A stretch of DNA of 64,000 nucleotides from an uncultured beta proteobacterium (GTDB lineage Bacteria; Pseudomonadota; Gammaproteobacteria; Burkholderiales; Rhodocyclaceae), in contig CAIVQO010000011.1 in assembly GCA_903908065.1 (NCBI GenBank), positions 62,001-126,000 on the forward strand, given 5' to 3'. Of the stretch, positions 42,358-50,871 are shown piece by piece. Each line of letters opens with the position of its first letter. The stretch's first letter is position 1. A program made the position numbers and the translations under genes. The notes beneath the pieces were generated by a model. It saw only the letters and a list, made by a program, of their open reading frames with translations, ran no database searches and was not told the DNA's origin.

Positions 42358-45300
42358 TTATCCAACAAGGTGTAGTCGCTCGGGGCCATCCGCCTCTGGA
42401 AAAAACGAGCCGGGATTGCGAGCTTCGGCCAGCAACTTGGCGAAATCCTCGGCGCTGACGCCCTGCGAAAAACGATAGCCCTGCAGCACATCGCAACGGA
42501 TTCGCCGCAGGAAGTTCACCTGGCTGGCGGACTCGACTCCGGCAGCGATCACCTTCAGGTTCAATGCGTGAGCCATGGCGACAATGGTTTTGGTAATCGC
42601 AACCGCTTCATTGTCATTCGGAGTGTCCTGGATGAAGGAGCGATCAATCTTCAAGGCATCGATGGGGAACCGATTCAGGTAACTCAGGCTCGAATAACCG
42701 GTGCCGAAATTATCCATCGACAAACGAATACCAAGGTCATTGAGTCGATGCAGGAGAGTCAATCCTGCAGGCGCATCCCGCATCAGCGTAGCCTCCGAAA
42801 TCTCCAGATTTAGGAAGCGGGGATCGAAGGTAAGCTCTCGCATCAGCGCATCGAGTTTCTCCACCACGCGCTCATCGGTGGTTTGCGCCGAACAGAAGTT
42901 GACGGCAACAAACAGCTCGCTATCGAATTCCCTGCGCCAGGCCGCATTGGCCTCCAATGCCGTACGCAAAACCCAATCGCCCACCCTTACCGCCAGTCCT
43001 GCTTCCTCCAGCATCGGAACGAAGAACTCGGGACTGACGTAGCCGGCCTCTGGACGGAACCAGCGCAGCAGGGCCTCGGCACCGACGATGCGACCGGTTT
43101 CTCCAGAAATAAGGGGCTGGAAGAATACTTTCAGTTCCTCGCGCTCGATGGCGCGCTGCAGGCGTTCCCGCAACTTGATCTGCTCCGAGGGACGCTCGCT
43201 GGTTTGCGGGAATCGATACGTATTGCCGCCGGCTTCGGCGGCAAGATACATCGCCGCATCGGCGCTCTTGGTCAGGCTCTCGGCATCGTTACCATCCCGC
43301 GGAAATACGGCAATTCCGATGCTGGCCGAGATGTAAAGCGCGGTCTCGTCCACATAAAGCGCACGCCCCAGTTCCTGCTGTATCCGGATGGCGGCAGCCG
43401 CGGCATCATCGGCAGAGCCGATATCGGACAACACGATCGCAAACTCGTCGCCACCAAGGCGGGAAACGCAATGGCCAGGATCGACCGAAGCGAGGAGCCT
43501 GGCTGCCACTTCCTGCAGCAGGCTGTCCCCGGCATTGTGTCCCACGGATTTGTTGATCTGGTCGAAACGATCCAGGTCAACCAGCATCAGGGCCGTGCAT
43601 CGATTGCTTCGACGGGCGGCAATGATCGATTGTTCAAACCGATCGCTAAACAGAATCCGGTTCGGTAGCGACGTCAGCGCATCGTAATGCGCGAGGAATT
43701 GCATGCGCTTCTTGATTGTCTTGTGCACCGTGATCTCGGAAAACACGGCGACATAATTGACGATCTCCCCGCCCTCATTCTTGACCGCGCTGATGTTCAT
43801 CCATTCGACGATAACCTCGCCGTCCTTGCGGCGGTTTCGGATTTCGCCATGCCATTCCCCACGATTCGTCAGGGAACGCCACATGTTGTTGTAGAAGGCC
43901 TTGTCCTGCTGGCCCGAATTGAGCAGGCTCGGCGATTGTCCGGCCACCTCGTCGGCCGTGTAGCCGGTGATCTCGGAGAATCGCCGATTTACCATCAGGA
44001 TGCGATTGTCGCGGTCGGTGATCATCACGCCTTCGGCGCTGTTTTCAAACACATGCGCCGCCAATTCCAGCTTGCGCTCGGCATTCTGTCGGGCACGCTC
44101 CCGCTCCAGCGACTCAAGGGCATGGGACAGATTTTCCGCAAGGCTCGAAAGCAGTCCCTGCTCCTCGCCGTCGGCGAGATCCTCGGCCGAGCCCACGATG
44201 CACACACCACCCGCAATCCGGCCGGCGATACGCAAGGGAAGATGAGCCAGCCCAAGCGCCTCGAAGTCCGGAGGCGTATCCGCCGCCAACGTCTGATCGC
44301 ACGCCGCAAGGGTTGGGAAGAAGCGGCAATGGACCGGATCAAATTCACCGTCTTCACCATGGCAACAGGCATTCTTGCGCAACACGTCGGAAATTCTCGG
44401 CGCCAACTCGGGATGTTCCCCGACCACCGCCATCGACGGAAGGGTTTGGTCGTTCGAATAGACCCATGCAAGGGGGAAACCGCCGCTCTTATGAAGAATT
44501 TCGACGGTCTCCTGAATCAGTTCCTGCGAACCACGGGTACGCAAAATCGCCTCCTTGGTTTCGCTGACGACCGCGAGCGTTCGATTCAGTCGCAAAACGT
44601 GACGCTGTGCATCCTTCTGTTCTGTCACGTCAAGCAGGATGCCAACAATCCCGCCAACCTCGGCCTGCGTCGTCGAAAAAACTGCCTTGAAGAACATTAC
44701 GTCCTTGACGGTTCCATCGGCACAGCGAACCTTGCTTTCGTACACTTGGCGCCCGCGGGTGGCAAGCAATTCGCGATCGGCCTTGTCATACACGGCGGCA
44801 AGCTCGGGCGGCGCGATGTCGAACACGGTCTTGCCGATCATATCCTCGCTGCTTGTTCCGTAGAAATCCTCAAACGCCTGGTTGACGCCGATATACGCCA
44901 GGTTGGCATCCTTGAAAAACACCGGGGAGGGTATTGCGGCCAGCAACTGTTCGACGAAGTTCAGGTTTTCCGTCAAGGCTTCATCGAGATGCTTGCGAGT
45001 GGTGATGTCTTCGCCGATGCCAAGGACATGGGATGGCTTGCCGCTACTGTCGAACAGAGCGATCTTGCGCATCTTCACCCAGCGCGCAGGTTCCCCCGGA
45101 ACAGACATCCGCTGCTCCGGTATTTCCACCAGCACTTGGTCACGAATAGCGGCAAGGTCGGTTTCGGTATCGTTCTCGGCCTGTTCCCCGCGATACAACT
45201 CGCGACTCGACTGCCCCTGCAAGGACGCCTTGGACTGTCCCAGCAACAGTTCGCCCAAGCGGTTCACCCGAACAACCTTGAGATCCGTCGCCCGCTTCAG

Positions 45301-46332
45301 CACCACCATGTTCGGGATATATTCGAAGATCGAATCGAGCAAGGCGTGCGATTCCTTCAACTCTGCTTCGGTCTCCTTGCGCAGTTCGACTTCGGACCTG
45401 AGTACCTCCTTGTCCAGTGACAATTGCAGGGTTCGCAACGCGACCTGCTCACCCATTTCCGCCGAGCGACGCAGGAGAAGGTAGGTCATGAGCCCCACCA
45501 GGCCGCCCCCCGTCAGCAGCAAAGCCAATTCGGCCAGGGCGATCGCCGGTACGTCCCAGGACAGGGGCAAGCTTGCGCGCAACTGAAGGTGAGCACCTTT
45601 GGCGACAGCAAGCTCCTGATCGATGAACCGGTCTCGCAAATCCCCGCCCAAACTGGCGAGCATTGCCGGACTGCCCGAATCGACGCGGAGAAGCAGGGCC
45701 AAAGCAAACCCTTGCTTGTCAAGATCGCCAAGGCCAATGAACTCGGCAAGTCCGGCACCCGGGACCGAAAAAATTACCTTCCCCCATTCGACTTCCGGGC
45801 CACCTTGGTGTGACAACAGGATTTTGCGGCTGATCGTGATGCCACCGGCAACAGGCGTGAGGGCAAAAGCACCGTCTGTGCGAAAGGCGCTACCACCTCC
45901 ATTGAGACCAGTCCATTGCGGCAGGGCCGCTACGTCGGACGCCAGTCCCATTTCCGACACCCGCAGGTCCTCCCGGCGCAGACGGAAGGACGGCTGCCCC
46001 TCAGGCGCCACCTCCAGCGAACTTACAAGCGGGTTGGCCCTCAGGAATTCCCTGCCGGCAAGCTGCCGTGCGTTTGGATCTGTCTCCGACGCAAGGCGAC
46101 CAACCAGCGCTTCAGACGCAACAACAATCTGGCGCAAAAAAGTTTCGGCGACCTTGAGTCGGAATCGCAGGTCGCCAATCGCATCCTCGGTCCGCGGACC
46201 CAAACCATGATGATCGCGCGCATAGTAGCTTCCAACGGGAACTACGAAGAGCACCGTCGCCAACGCCGCAATCAGTGCCGCACTGGCTCGACCGGGTACC
46301 CATTGCCGGATTCTGCTTATCAAGTTTGGCAA
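42358..46332 (-). CDS. Membrane PAS-GAF-GGDEF-EAL protein with degenerate EAL domain
   Basis: A 1324-aa sensor for cyclic di-GMP signalling. A membrane helix (about 19-36), a periplasmic sensing region and a second helix (about 265-290) are followed by two PAS domains (about 330-575), a GAF-like domain with several Cys (about 580-760) and a third PAS (about 770-890). The GGDEF domain has an intact SRLGGDEFAIVL. At the usual I-site position there is DPGH rather than RxxD. The EAL domain keeps GAEALLRW and ALKIDRSFI. The usual DDFGTG is MDNFGTG and the usual AEGVET is AAGVES, replacing a metal ligand and the proposed general base. It is predicted to be a diguanylate cyclase whose EAL half no longer hydrolyses c-di-GMP. 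Confidence 0.9.
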   Translation of the reverse strand: MPNLISRIRQWVPGRASAALIAALATVLFVVPVGSYYARDHHGLGPRTEDAIGDLRFRLKVAETFLRQIVVASEALVGRLASETDPNARQLAGREFLRANPLVSSLEVAPEGQPSFRLRREDLRVSEMGLASDVAALPQWTGLNGGGSAFRTDGAFALTPVAGGITISRKILLSHQGGPEVEWGKVIFSVPGAGLAEFIGLGDLDKQGFALALLLRVDSGSPAMLASLGGDLRDRFIDQELAVAKGAHLQLRASLPLSWDVPAIALAELALLLTGGGLVGLMTYLLLRRSAEMGEQVALRTLQLSLDKEVLRSEVELRKETEAELKESHALLDSIFEYIPNMVVLKRATDLKVVRVNRLGELLLGQSKASLQGQSSRELYRGEQAENDTETDLAAIRDQVLVEIPEQRMSVPGEPARWVKMRKIALFDSSGKPSHVLGIGEDITTRKHLDEALTENLNFVEQLLAAIPSPVFFKDANLAYIGVNQAFEDFYGTSSEDMIGKTVFDIAPPELAAVYDKADRELLATRGRQVYESKVRCADGTVKDVMFFKAVFSTTQAEVGGIVGILLDVTEQKDAQRHVLRLNRTLAVVSETKEAILRTRGSQELIQETVEILHKSGGFPLAWVYSNDQTLPSMAVVGEHPELAPRISDVLRKNACCHGEDGEFDPVHCRFFPTLAACDQTLAADTPPDFEALGLAHLPLRIAGRIAGGVCIVGSAEDLADGEEQGLLSSLAENLSHALESLERERARQNAERKLELAAHVFENSAEGVMITDRDNRILMVNRRFSEITGYTADEVAGQSPSLLNSGQQDKAFYNNMWRSLTNRGEWHGEIRNRRKDGEVIVEWMNISAVKNEGGEIVNYVAVFSEITVHKTIKKRMQFLAHYDALTSLPNRILFSDRFEQSIIAARRSNRCTALMLVDLDRFDQINKSVGHNAGDSLLQEVAARLLASVDPGHCVSRLGGDEFAIVLSDIGSADDAAAAAIRIQQELGRALYVDETALYISASIGIAVFPRDGNDAESLTKSADAAMYLAAEAGGNTYRFPQTSERPSEQIKLRERLQRAIEREELKVFFQPLISGETGRIVGAEALLRWFRPEAGYVSPEFFVPMLEEAGLAVRVGDWVLRTALEANAAWRREFDSELFVAVNFCSAQTTDERVVEKLDALMRELTFDPRFLNLEISEATLMRDAPAGLTLLHRLNDLGIRLSMDNFGTGYSSLSYLNRFPIDALKIDRSFIQDTPNDNEAVAITKTIVAMAHALNLKVIAAGVESASQVNFLRRIRCDVLQGYRFSQGVSAEDFAKLLAEARNPGSFFPEADGPERLHLVG

Positions 46333-46563
46333 GTCAATTCCAACTATTGAGAATGCAATACGGAAAACGGCATCGCCAGTTCGATCTAGCTCTATGAAAA
46401 CTAAGCGATCTCTACATCAAGAGAAAATATGGAAGTAGAAGGTGCTCTACCACCTTAGTCAGATAGCAAATTTGAAGCCTAAATGAAAAAGGGCACGGCC
46501 AATCGGGTGAGCGGTGAAAAAATTCGGCGCCCACCACGCCGCCCACGTATGGAAGGTGGGCAT

Positions 46564-46590
46564 AAAAAAAGGGGCGTTGCCGCCCCTTTT
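46564..46590 (-). terminator. Strong intrinsic terminator after the HiPIP gene
   Basis: A perfect 10-bp stem AAAAGGGGCG / CGCCCCTTTT (46567-46576 and 46581-46590) around the 4-base loop TTGC. Read on the minus strand it is followed by a run of seven T. It closes the cytochrome/propeller operon. A second weaker stem GCCCAC / GTGGGC lies just beyond (46541-46561). The rest of the 276-base gap to the GGDEF gene has no gene; it holds a 6-bp inverted repeat AAGGTG / CACCTT at 46439-46456. Confidence 0.88.
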
Positions 46591-46608
46591 GGGTTTGAGC
46601 GGGTCGGC

Positions 46609-46872
46609 TCAGCCCTTCTTGGCCCAGGCCACGCAGTAGCCCTTCGGGGAGACTTCGGTGTCGCCCGGGAAAATCTTACAGCCGCCGAGATCGGTAGCCG
46701 ACTTGCCGGGAACGAACTGCACGCAGTTCGAACAGCTCTTGTCACCCTCGGGCGAATCCTTGTACTTCATCGACGAACGCATTGCATCGTTCTTCGCGGC
46801 GATCGCAACCACGGGAATCATCGCGAGGGCGGCGCCGCCCAGCTTAAGCATGTTACGACGGGACTGATCCAT
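46609..46872 (-). CDS. High-potential iron-sulfur protein (HiPIP)
   Basis: An 87-aa periplasmic [4Fe-4S] electron carrier. The N-terminus is a Tat signal (SRRNMLKLGGAALAMI), so the cluster is inserted before export. The mature domain has the HiPIP cysteine pattern: Cys47 and Cys50 (SCSNCVQF), Cys65 (GGCKIFPG) and Cys80 (GYCVAW). It is the last gene before a strong terminator, 95 bases after the lipoprotein gene. It may also have its own weak promoter (46921-46949). HiPIPs commonly shuttle electrons between the bc1 complex, cytochromes and terminal enzymes, which fits the cytochromes upstream. Confidence 0.95.
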   Translation of the reverse strand: MDQSRRNMLKLGGAALAMIPVVAIAAKNDAMRSSMKYKDSPEGDKSCSNCVQFVPGKSATDLGGCKIFPGDTEVSPKGYCVAWAKKG

Positions 46873-46894
46873 TCTTTGGTTCTCCAGGTAAATT

Positions 46895-46911
46895 CCCCCA
46901 CAGGTTGGGGG
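46895..46911 (-). other. Stem-loop in the HiPIP leader
   Basis: CCCCCA (46895-46900) and TGGGGG (46906-46911) form a 6-bp GC stem with a 5-base loop, 22-38 bases ahead of the HiPIP ATG. There is no following T run, so it is more likely an mRNA processing or stabilising hairpin than a terminator. Confidence 0.4.
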
Positions 46912-46920
46912 CCGGGCAAT

Positions 46921-46949
46921 ACTCTAGCAAAAATCGTGACAAACTTGAA
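46921..46949 (-). promoter_or_regulatory. Weak candidate promoter for HiPIP
   Basis: On the minus strand TTCAAG (46944-46949) and TAGAGT (46921-46926) are separated by 17 bases. Both hexamers are poor, but the spacing is ideal and the 95-base gap is the largest within this gene series. Confidence 0.3.
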
Positions 46950-46967
46950 TCGCCGGTCACTCCAAGT

Positions 46968-47489
46968 TCAACGCAAGGTGCTGTTCAAGGGCGGATGAGT
47001 CACGGCAATCACGATCCCTCCGCCAGAACCTTTATTGACTTCAAACGACACGTTTTTTCGCCCGCCAGCCTCCTGATCCATAACCGCGCGAAGAAATTCC
47101 CCGTCTTCCTCGTCGGCCGTTGCAACCACGATCCTGATAGGAAGAGCCGAGTACTCTGGCAGGGCGCATATCCTGGCGATGTTGCCTAGCAATTTACGCA
47201 CCCCTTCGTGCCTGCGCTTCATCCCATCCAGCGGAATCCGCAGATGAATCGAATCGTGGTGAGTGTGCGCCGTCCGATCACTGACGATCCGATGACTGAA
47301 ACCATCGGCGGCGATGGATTCGGACAATCGTTCATGAATGTCTTTTGTTTCCGCCGCAGCATCAGCACCTGCCTTCATCCCCGAAGTGCAGGCGCCCAGC
47401 ACCAACATCGCCGCGAAAAGTACGACGCACTTGCGACAATAGATGGATCCTGCGCGCCGCCTGATACCCACTGCCTCCAATGCCGACAT
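46968..47489 (-). CDS. Lipoprotein of unknown function
   Basis: A 173-aa protein, not recognised. It has a lipoprotein signal ending LVLGAC (Cys about residue 34) and then an Ala/Glu-rich helix. An alpha-beta region follows (LRIPLDGMKRRHEGVRKLLGNI, then the YSALPIRIVVATADEEDGEF segment) that resembles OmpA-like or peptidoglycan-associated folds only vaguely. ATG 47489 follows GGAA by 6 bases. It lies between the trihaem cytochrome and HiPIP genes and is probably an accessory of that system. Confidence 0.7.
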   Translation of the reverse strand: MSALEAVGIRRRAGSIYCRKCVVLFAAMLVLGACTSGMKAGADAAAETKDIHERLSESIAADGFSHRIVSDRTAHTHHDSIHLRIPLDGMKRRHEGVRKLLGNIARICALPEYSALPIRIVVATADEEDGEFLRAVMDQEAGGRKNVSFEVNKGSGGGIVIAVTHPPLNSTLR

Positions 47490-47527
47490 TTAAGTTCCAA
47501 TAGAAAAGCTGGCGGACATCCGACCGG

Positions 47528-48205
47528 TCACTTCTGCGATCGCTTCTGTTCCTGCATTTCCCGGGAAACGCTATGGCAACGATCGCAGGAGAAGAACGTG
47601 ATGAATGCGACACGATCATGGCACATTCCGCAATACTTCCCGCGAAAAATTTCGCTCATGCTGATCTGGTTTGCACCGGCCTTAGGCAAAAATGGATAAG
47701 GATGACAATTAGCGCAATCCAGCCACAATGTATGTGAGAGATGCGGGAACAGTACGTTGGGCATTTCCCGCGTATTGGTCATGACTACATTCAGGTCGAA
47801 AGTTGACATGCGCTCGTCGGGATTCAACCCGGCACGGGGCGATATCGCACCGGACCGGAGCGCCATCATCCAGTCGGGGAATCCGGCAACATCGCGCTTC
47901 ACACCGAGCATCGCGTCATCGAGTTTCTGAAGGCGAGGGTACTCGGGGTTAGATTCGTCATGGATTGGATTGCGCGCAATCGCCAATCTTGCGGGGTGGA
48001 TTTCGCTCAACTCGGCCGACGTTTTGTCTGGAGCATCAACCGTGTCTTCCACAGGAGCCACATTCGGCGCCGGTTTCAGCGCAGCGACGACAATTGAATC
48101 AGCCGCAATCGATGCCCCAACCACCAGGCCGCAAACGCCCAGCAAAAAAGCCCTTCCCACCCGCCTTCGCCAAGCGTCCATCCTGATCTGGGACAGACCG
48201 GTCAC
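47528..48205 (-). CDS. Trihaem cytochrome c (c7-type domain)
   Basis: A 225-aa exported multihaem cytochrome. The N-terminal signal or anchor is RRRVGRAFLLGVCGLVVGASIAA. About 100 residues without haem sites follow. A C-terminal domain has three CxxCH sites: CANCH (164-168), CGMCH (192-196) and CDRCH (207-211). The preceding MPNVLFPHLSHTLWLDC resembles c7/trihaem cytochromes, in which upstream His residues serve as distal ligands. The GTG at 48205 has AAGG at 7 bases; ATG 48181 is an alternative. It lies 51 bases after the second propeller gene. Such cytochromes move electrons through the periplasm. Confidence 0.88.
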   Translation of the reverse strand: MTGLSQIRMDAWRRRVGRAFLLGVCGLVVGASIAADSIVVAALKPAPNVAPVEDTVDAPDKTSAELSEIHPARLAIARNPIHDESNPEYPRLQKLDDAMLGVKRDVAGFPDWMMALRSGAISPRAGLNPDERMSTFDLNVVMTNTREMPNVLFPHLSHTLWLDCANCHPYPFLPKAGANQISMSEIFRGKYCGMCHDRVAFITFFSCDRCHSVSREMQEQKRSQK

Positions 48206-48256
48206 GACCTGACCTTGACTGGCCGAAATACGAAAAGCACCAGTTTGAGTTTGGTG

Positions 48257-49471
48257 CTACTTCCCGCGTCGCAAATGAGCCACGCCACCGTAACTCCCAA
48301 CCCACAAGGCACCATCCGGCGAGGACGACATGGCAAACACGTTGTTGGCAAACAGACCGTCGGCAACGGTGAGTGCCTTGGCAAATTTTCCGTTCTGCCA
48401 CCAGGTCAGACCATTGTTGGTGCCAACCCAGAGTTTTCCGTCAAGATCGCGATGCAGCGAAAACACGTGGTTGCCAGGTAGACCTTCCGCAGTGGTGTAG
48501 CTCTGCCACCGCTTGCCGTCGTAGCGCGACAGCCCTCCTCCCCAGGTGCCCGCCCAGACCTGACCGTTGGCATCGGTAGCAAGTGCAACCACGTAGTTAG
48601 GGTTGTAGGCGACATCGACATCGCCCAGGCCCATTTCCTCCTTCTGCTTGGCATGATGCACTGATTGCTTGCTCGGATCGGTCTTGAAGGCTATGTCCTT
48701 TTTGACACGGTCATACGACGCCCCGAGCCCCCGCGCATGGTTCCAGTTTTCCCAACGATTGTTGGCAAATCTCGCCATTCCGCCCTCGGTAGCCAGCCAG
48801 ATCTCTCCGTTTCGCCCCTCGACAAGACCATACACCCAATCGTTGGGCAACCCACCCTTTGTATTTTCGACGGTGTACAGATCCCATTTGCTTCTATCGT
48901 CGAGATGACCGCCGCGCACCCGGTTGACTCCGGACCAGGTGGCGATCCAGATGTCGCCATTCTTGGCCGTGATCACCCCATAGACGAAGGCGTCGCCAAG
49001 CCCTTCAGGAATGTTGTAGGTTTTCCACTGGCCCGTCTTTTCGTCAAGCAATGACAATCCGCCGCCATACGTACCCACGGCAATTTTTCCCGTGACCCGC
49101 CCGACGTAAAACATGCCATTGGACAAGAGCCCGTCCTTGGTGTCGAACAACTTGAAGCTGTCGTCTTTCGTGTTGTAACGCACGACACCGCTTGACGTAC
49201 CGACCCAAACCACGCCCTGGTCTATGAACAGAGATTTGACGTTCTTGTTGCCGACCCGGAAATGAACGAACTTGGCGGCCTGGTCAACAGCGACTTTGCC
49301 TTCGCGCGGAGGCGGCGGCGTCGGTGCCGGATGGGCTGCCGCTCCAGCCTGAATAGCTGGTTTTGCACCGGTTAATGGGCGCGTAACCGAGGATTCGGCT
49401 GCTACTGCGCCACCCGCCGCGAAAGCCAAGATCAAGGCGGTCGCAAAATTGCCAGAGCCAATTCGTGTCAT
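48257..49471 (-). CDS. Exported beta-propeller protein (Reg_prop repeats), copy 2
   Basis: A 404-aa protein with a Sec signal (SGNFATALILAFAAGGAVAA). A Pro-rich linker (PAPTPPPPREG) and a series of beta-propeller blades of the two-component-regulator propeller type follow, each with an xxWVGT-like motif (VVWVGTSSGVVRYN, IWIATWSGVNRV, IWLATEGGMARF, VWAGTWGGGLSRYDGKRW, LWVGTNNGLTWW, ALWVGSYGGVAHL). Unlike classical hybrid sensors it has no membrane or kinase part, so it is a free periplasmic propeller. It is paralogous to the upstream gene: both share NPNYV and a W-GTWGGG-SR-DGK-W blade. ATG 49471 is chosen for the signal peptide. Confidence 0.85.
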   Translation of the reverse strand: MTRIGSGNFATALILAFAAGGAVAAESSVTRPLTGAKPAIQAGAAAHPAPTPPPPREGKVAVDQAAKFVHFRVGNKNVKSLFIDQGVVWVGTSSGVVRYNTKDDSFKLFDTKDGLLSNGMFYVGRVTGKIAVGTYGGGLSLLDEKTGQWKTYNIPEGLGDAFVYGVITAKNGDIWIATWSGVNRVRGGHLDDRSKWDLYTVENTKGGLPNDWVYGLVEGRNGEIWLATEGGMARFANNRWENWNHARGLGASYDRVKKDIAFKTDPSKQSVHHAKQKEEMGLGDVDVAYNPNYVVALATDANGQVWAGTWGGGLSRYDGKRWQSYTTAEGLPGNHVFSLHRDLDGKLWVGTNNGLTWWQNGKFAKALTVADGLFANNVFAMSSSPDGALWVGSYGGVAHLRRGK

Positions 49472-49491
49472 GGTCAACTTTCGGTTTGTTG

Positions 49492-50544
49492 TCACTTTTC
49501 CGAAATCCTTACAACGCCACCACGCGTCCCTGCCCACACGTTACCGCCCGGGGTAACGGCAAGCGCATAAACGTTTTCGTCGAACAGTCCATCCTTGACG
49601 CCAATCGTCTTCCAGGTTTTGCCGTCATGCCTGGAAACGCCTTTGTCCGTACCAAACCAGATCACGCCCTGGTCATCCTGTGCCATTGAATACACGATGT
49701 TTCCGGCAAGTCCCTCCTTGGTCGACCACGAGGTCCACTTCTTGCCGTCCCATCGACTGACGCCACCGCCCCAGGTACCAGCCCAAATACCGCCGTCCTT
49801 CGCAATCAGTATCGAAAAGACATAGTTGGGGTTATAGGAGGACATTCCCTGAACCTGCGTTGTCAGATCGTGACGGGTCCGCGTTCCCAGCCCGGTATTG
49901 GGACTAAGCGGTAGCCCTTCGGGATTCTCGGCACCCAACCCCTCCTTGTGCGTCCACGACTTCCAGGCCTTGCCGTCGTACATCGATACGCCACCCTCGG
50001 TACCGAACCATACGCGACCGCTGCCATCGACTCCCAGACCATAGACCCACTCGTTGATCAACTCCTTGACATAGGTTTTGAATTTGCCCGTCTTCACGTT
50101 GAAACTGTTGGCGCCCGCCCAGGTTCCGATCCAGAGATTGCCGGCCTTGTCATTGGCAAACGCATAGATCCAGTAGTCGGCAAGCCCATGCATCGGAAAG
50201 AAGGTCTTCCACTTTCCATCCTTGTAGCGCGAGGCGCCCCCGGCATTGGTGCCGAACCAGATATGGCCCTGGCTGTCCTTCCCCAGCGCAAATACATATT
50301 CATTGGCCAATCCATCCTTGCGCGTGAAGGTTCGCTTCGCCGCCGTGGTCTTCAGATCGATCTCCATTGCCCCAACGGAAGTCCCGACCCAAAGCGAACC
50401 GGCTGCGCCATCATGCATGAGCGAACGAACGTAGGCCCCTTTGCCCACGTCAAACCTGTCGATCACCTTTTCGGCAGCTTGCGAGGACAGCCCCCAGCCC
50501 CATACCAGAACAACAGAAAGCCAACTCAGGATCCTCTGCCTCAT
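49492..50544 (-). CDS. Exported beta-propeller protein (Reg_prop repeats), copy 1
   Basis: A 350-aa protein with a Sec signal (RQRILSWLSVVLVWGWGLSSQAA) and about seven propeller blades. Each has a W-x-GT motif (SLWVGTSVGAMEID, IWFGTNAGGASRYKDGKW, LWIGTWAGANSF, VWFGTEGGVSMYDGKAW, IWAGTWGGGVSRWDGKKW, IWFGTDKGVSRHDGKTW, VWAGTRGGVV), which would close a complete propeller. ATG 50544 follows AAAGGAA at good spacing; a TTG two codons upstream is rejected. It lies 12 bases after the monohaem cytochrome gene. The ligand is unknown. Propellers of this type in other bacteria sense or bind, whereas here it is paired with redox proteins. Confidence 0.85.
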   Translation of the reverse strand: MRQRILSWLSVVLVWGWGLSSQAAEKVIDRFDVGKGAYVRSLMHDGAAGSLWVGTSVGAMEIDLKTTAAKRTFTRKDGLANEYVFALGKDSQGHIWFGTNAGGASRYKDGKWKTFFPMHGLADYWIYAFANDKAGNLWIGTWAGANSFNVKTGKFKTYVKELINEWVYGLGVDGSGRVWFGTEGGVSMYDGKAWKSWTHKEGLGAENPEGLPLSPNTGLGTRTRHDLTTQVQGMSSYNPNYVFSILIAKDGGIWAGTWGGGVSRWDGKKWTSWSTKEGLAGNIVYSMAQDDQGVIWFGTDKGVSRHDGKTWKTIGVKDGLFDENVYALAVTPGGNVWAGTRGGVVRISEK

Positions 50545-50556
50545 TGGCAATTTCCT

Positions 50557-50871
50557 TTAGCGAAGTATGCGAGCGTAGTGAATTGCATCGAGTATTTCCT
50601 CGTCCTTGAGGATGCCCATGAAGGGAGGCATCAGGGTCTTCCCCATCTTCACCGACTGAATCAACGCCATATCGGGCTGCATCAGCCTATCCTTGTTGGC
50701 GAAACTCGGCGCCTGCTGGATGACGGGCACACCATTCAGTCCATGGCAGACCGAACAGTGCGTGTTGTAGATGCGCTGCCCACGCTGCAGGTCAACAGCC
50801 GTCGCGGCAGAAGAGCCCAACAAAAGGGACAGCAGGAACAAGGCCCGTTTCCCGACTCGCGTCTTTTTCAT
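50557..50871 (-). CDS. Monohaem class I cytochrome c
   Basis: A 104-aa exported small cytochrome c. The signal peptide (KRALFLLSLLLGSSAATA) is followed by the haem site CSVCH (Cys39, Cys42, His43) in a typical RGQRIYNTHCSVCHG context. The distal Met is probably Met81 or Met85 in LMPPFMG. The ATG at 50871 overlaps the stop of the Sel1 gene as ATGA. It is a likely soluble electron carrier or partner of the propeller protein encoded next. Confidence 0.93.
   Translation of the reverse strand: MKKTRVGKRALFLLSLLLGSSAATAVDLQRGQRIYNTHCSVCHGLNGVPVIQQAPSFANKDRLMQPDMALIQSVKMGKTLMPPFMGILKDEEILDAIHYARILR

Noticed and set aside
43687-45420. 577-codon plus-strand open frame inside the GGDEF/EAL gene
   Set aside because: The minus strand has intact PAS and GAF domains over the same bases. 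No ribosome site or family match is evident for the plus-strand frame.
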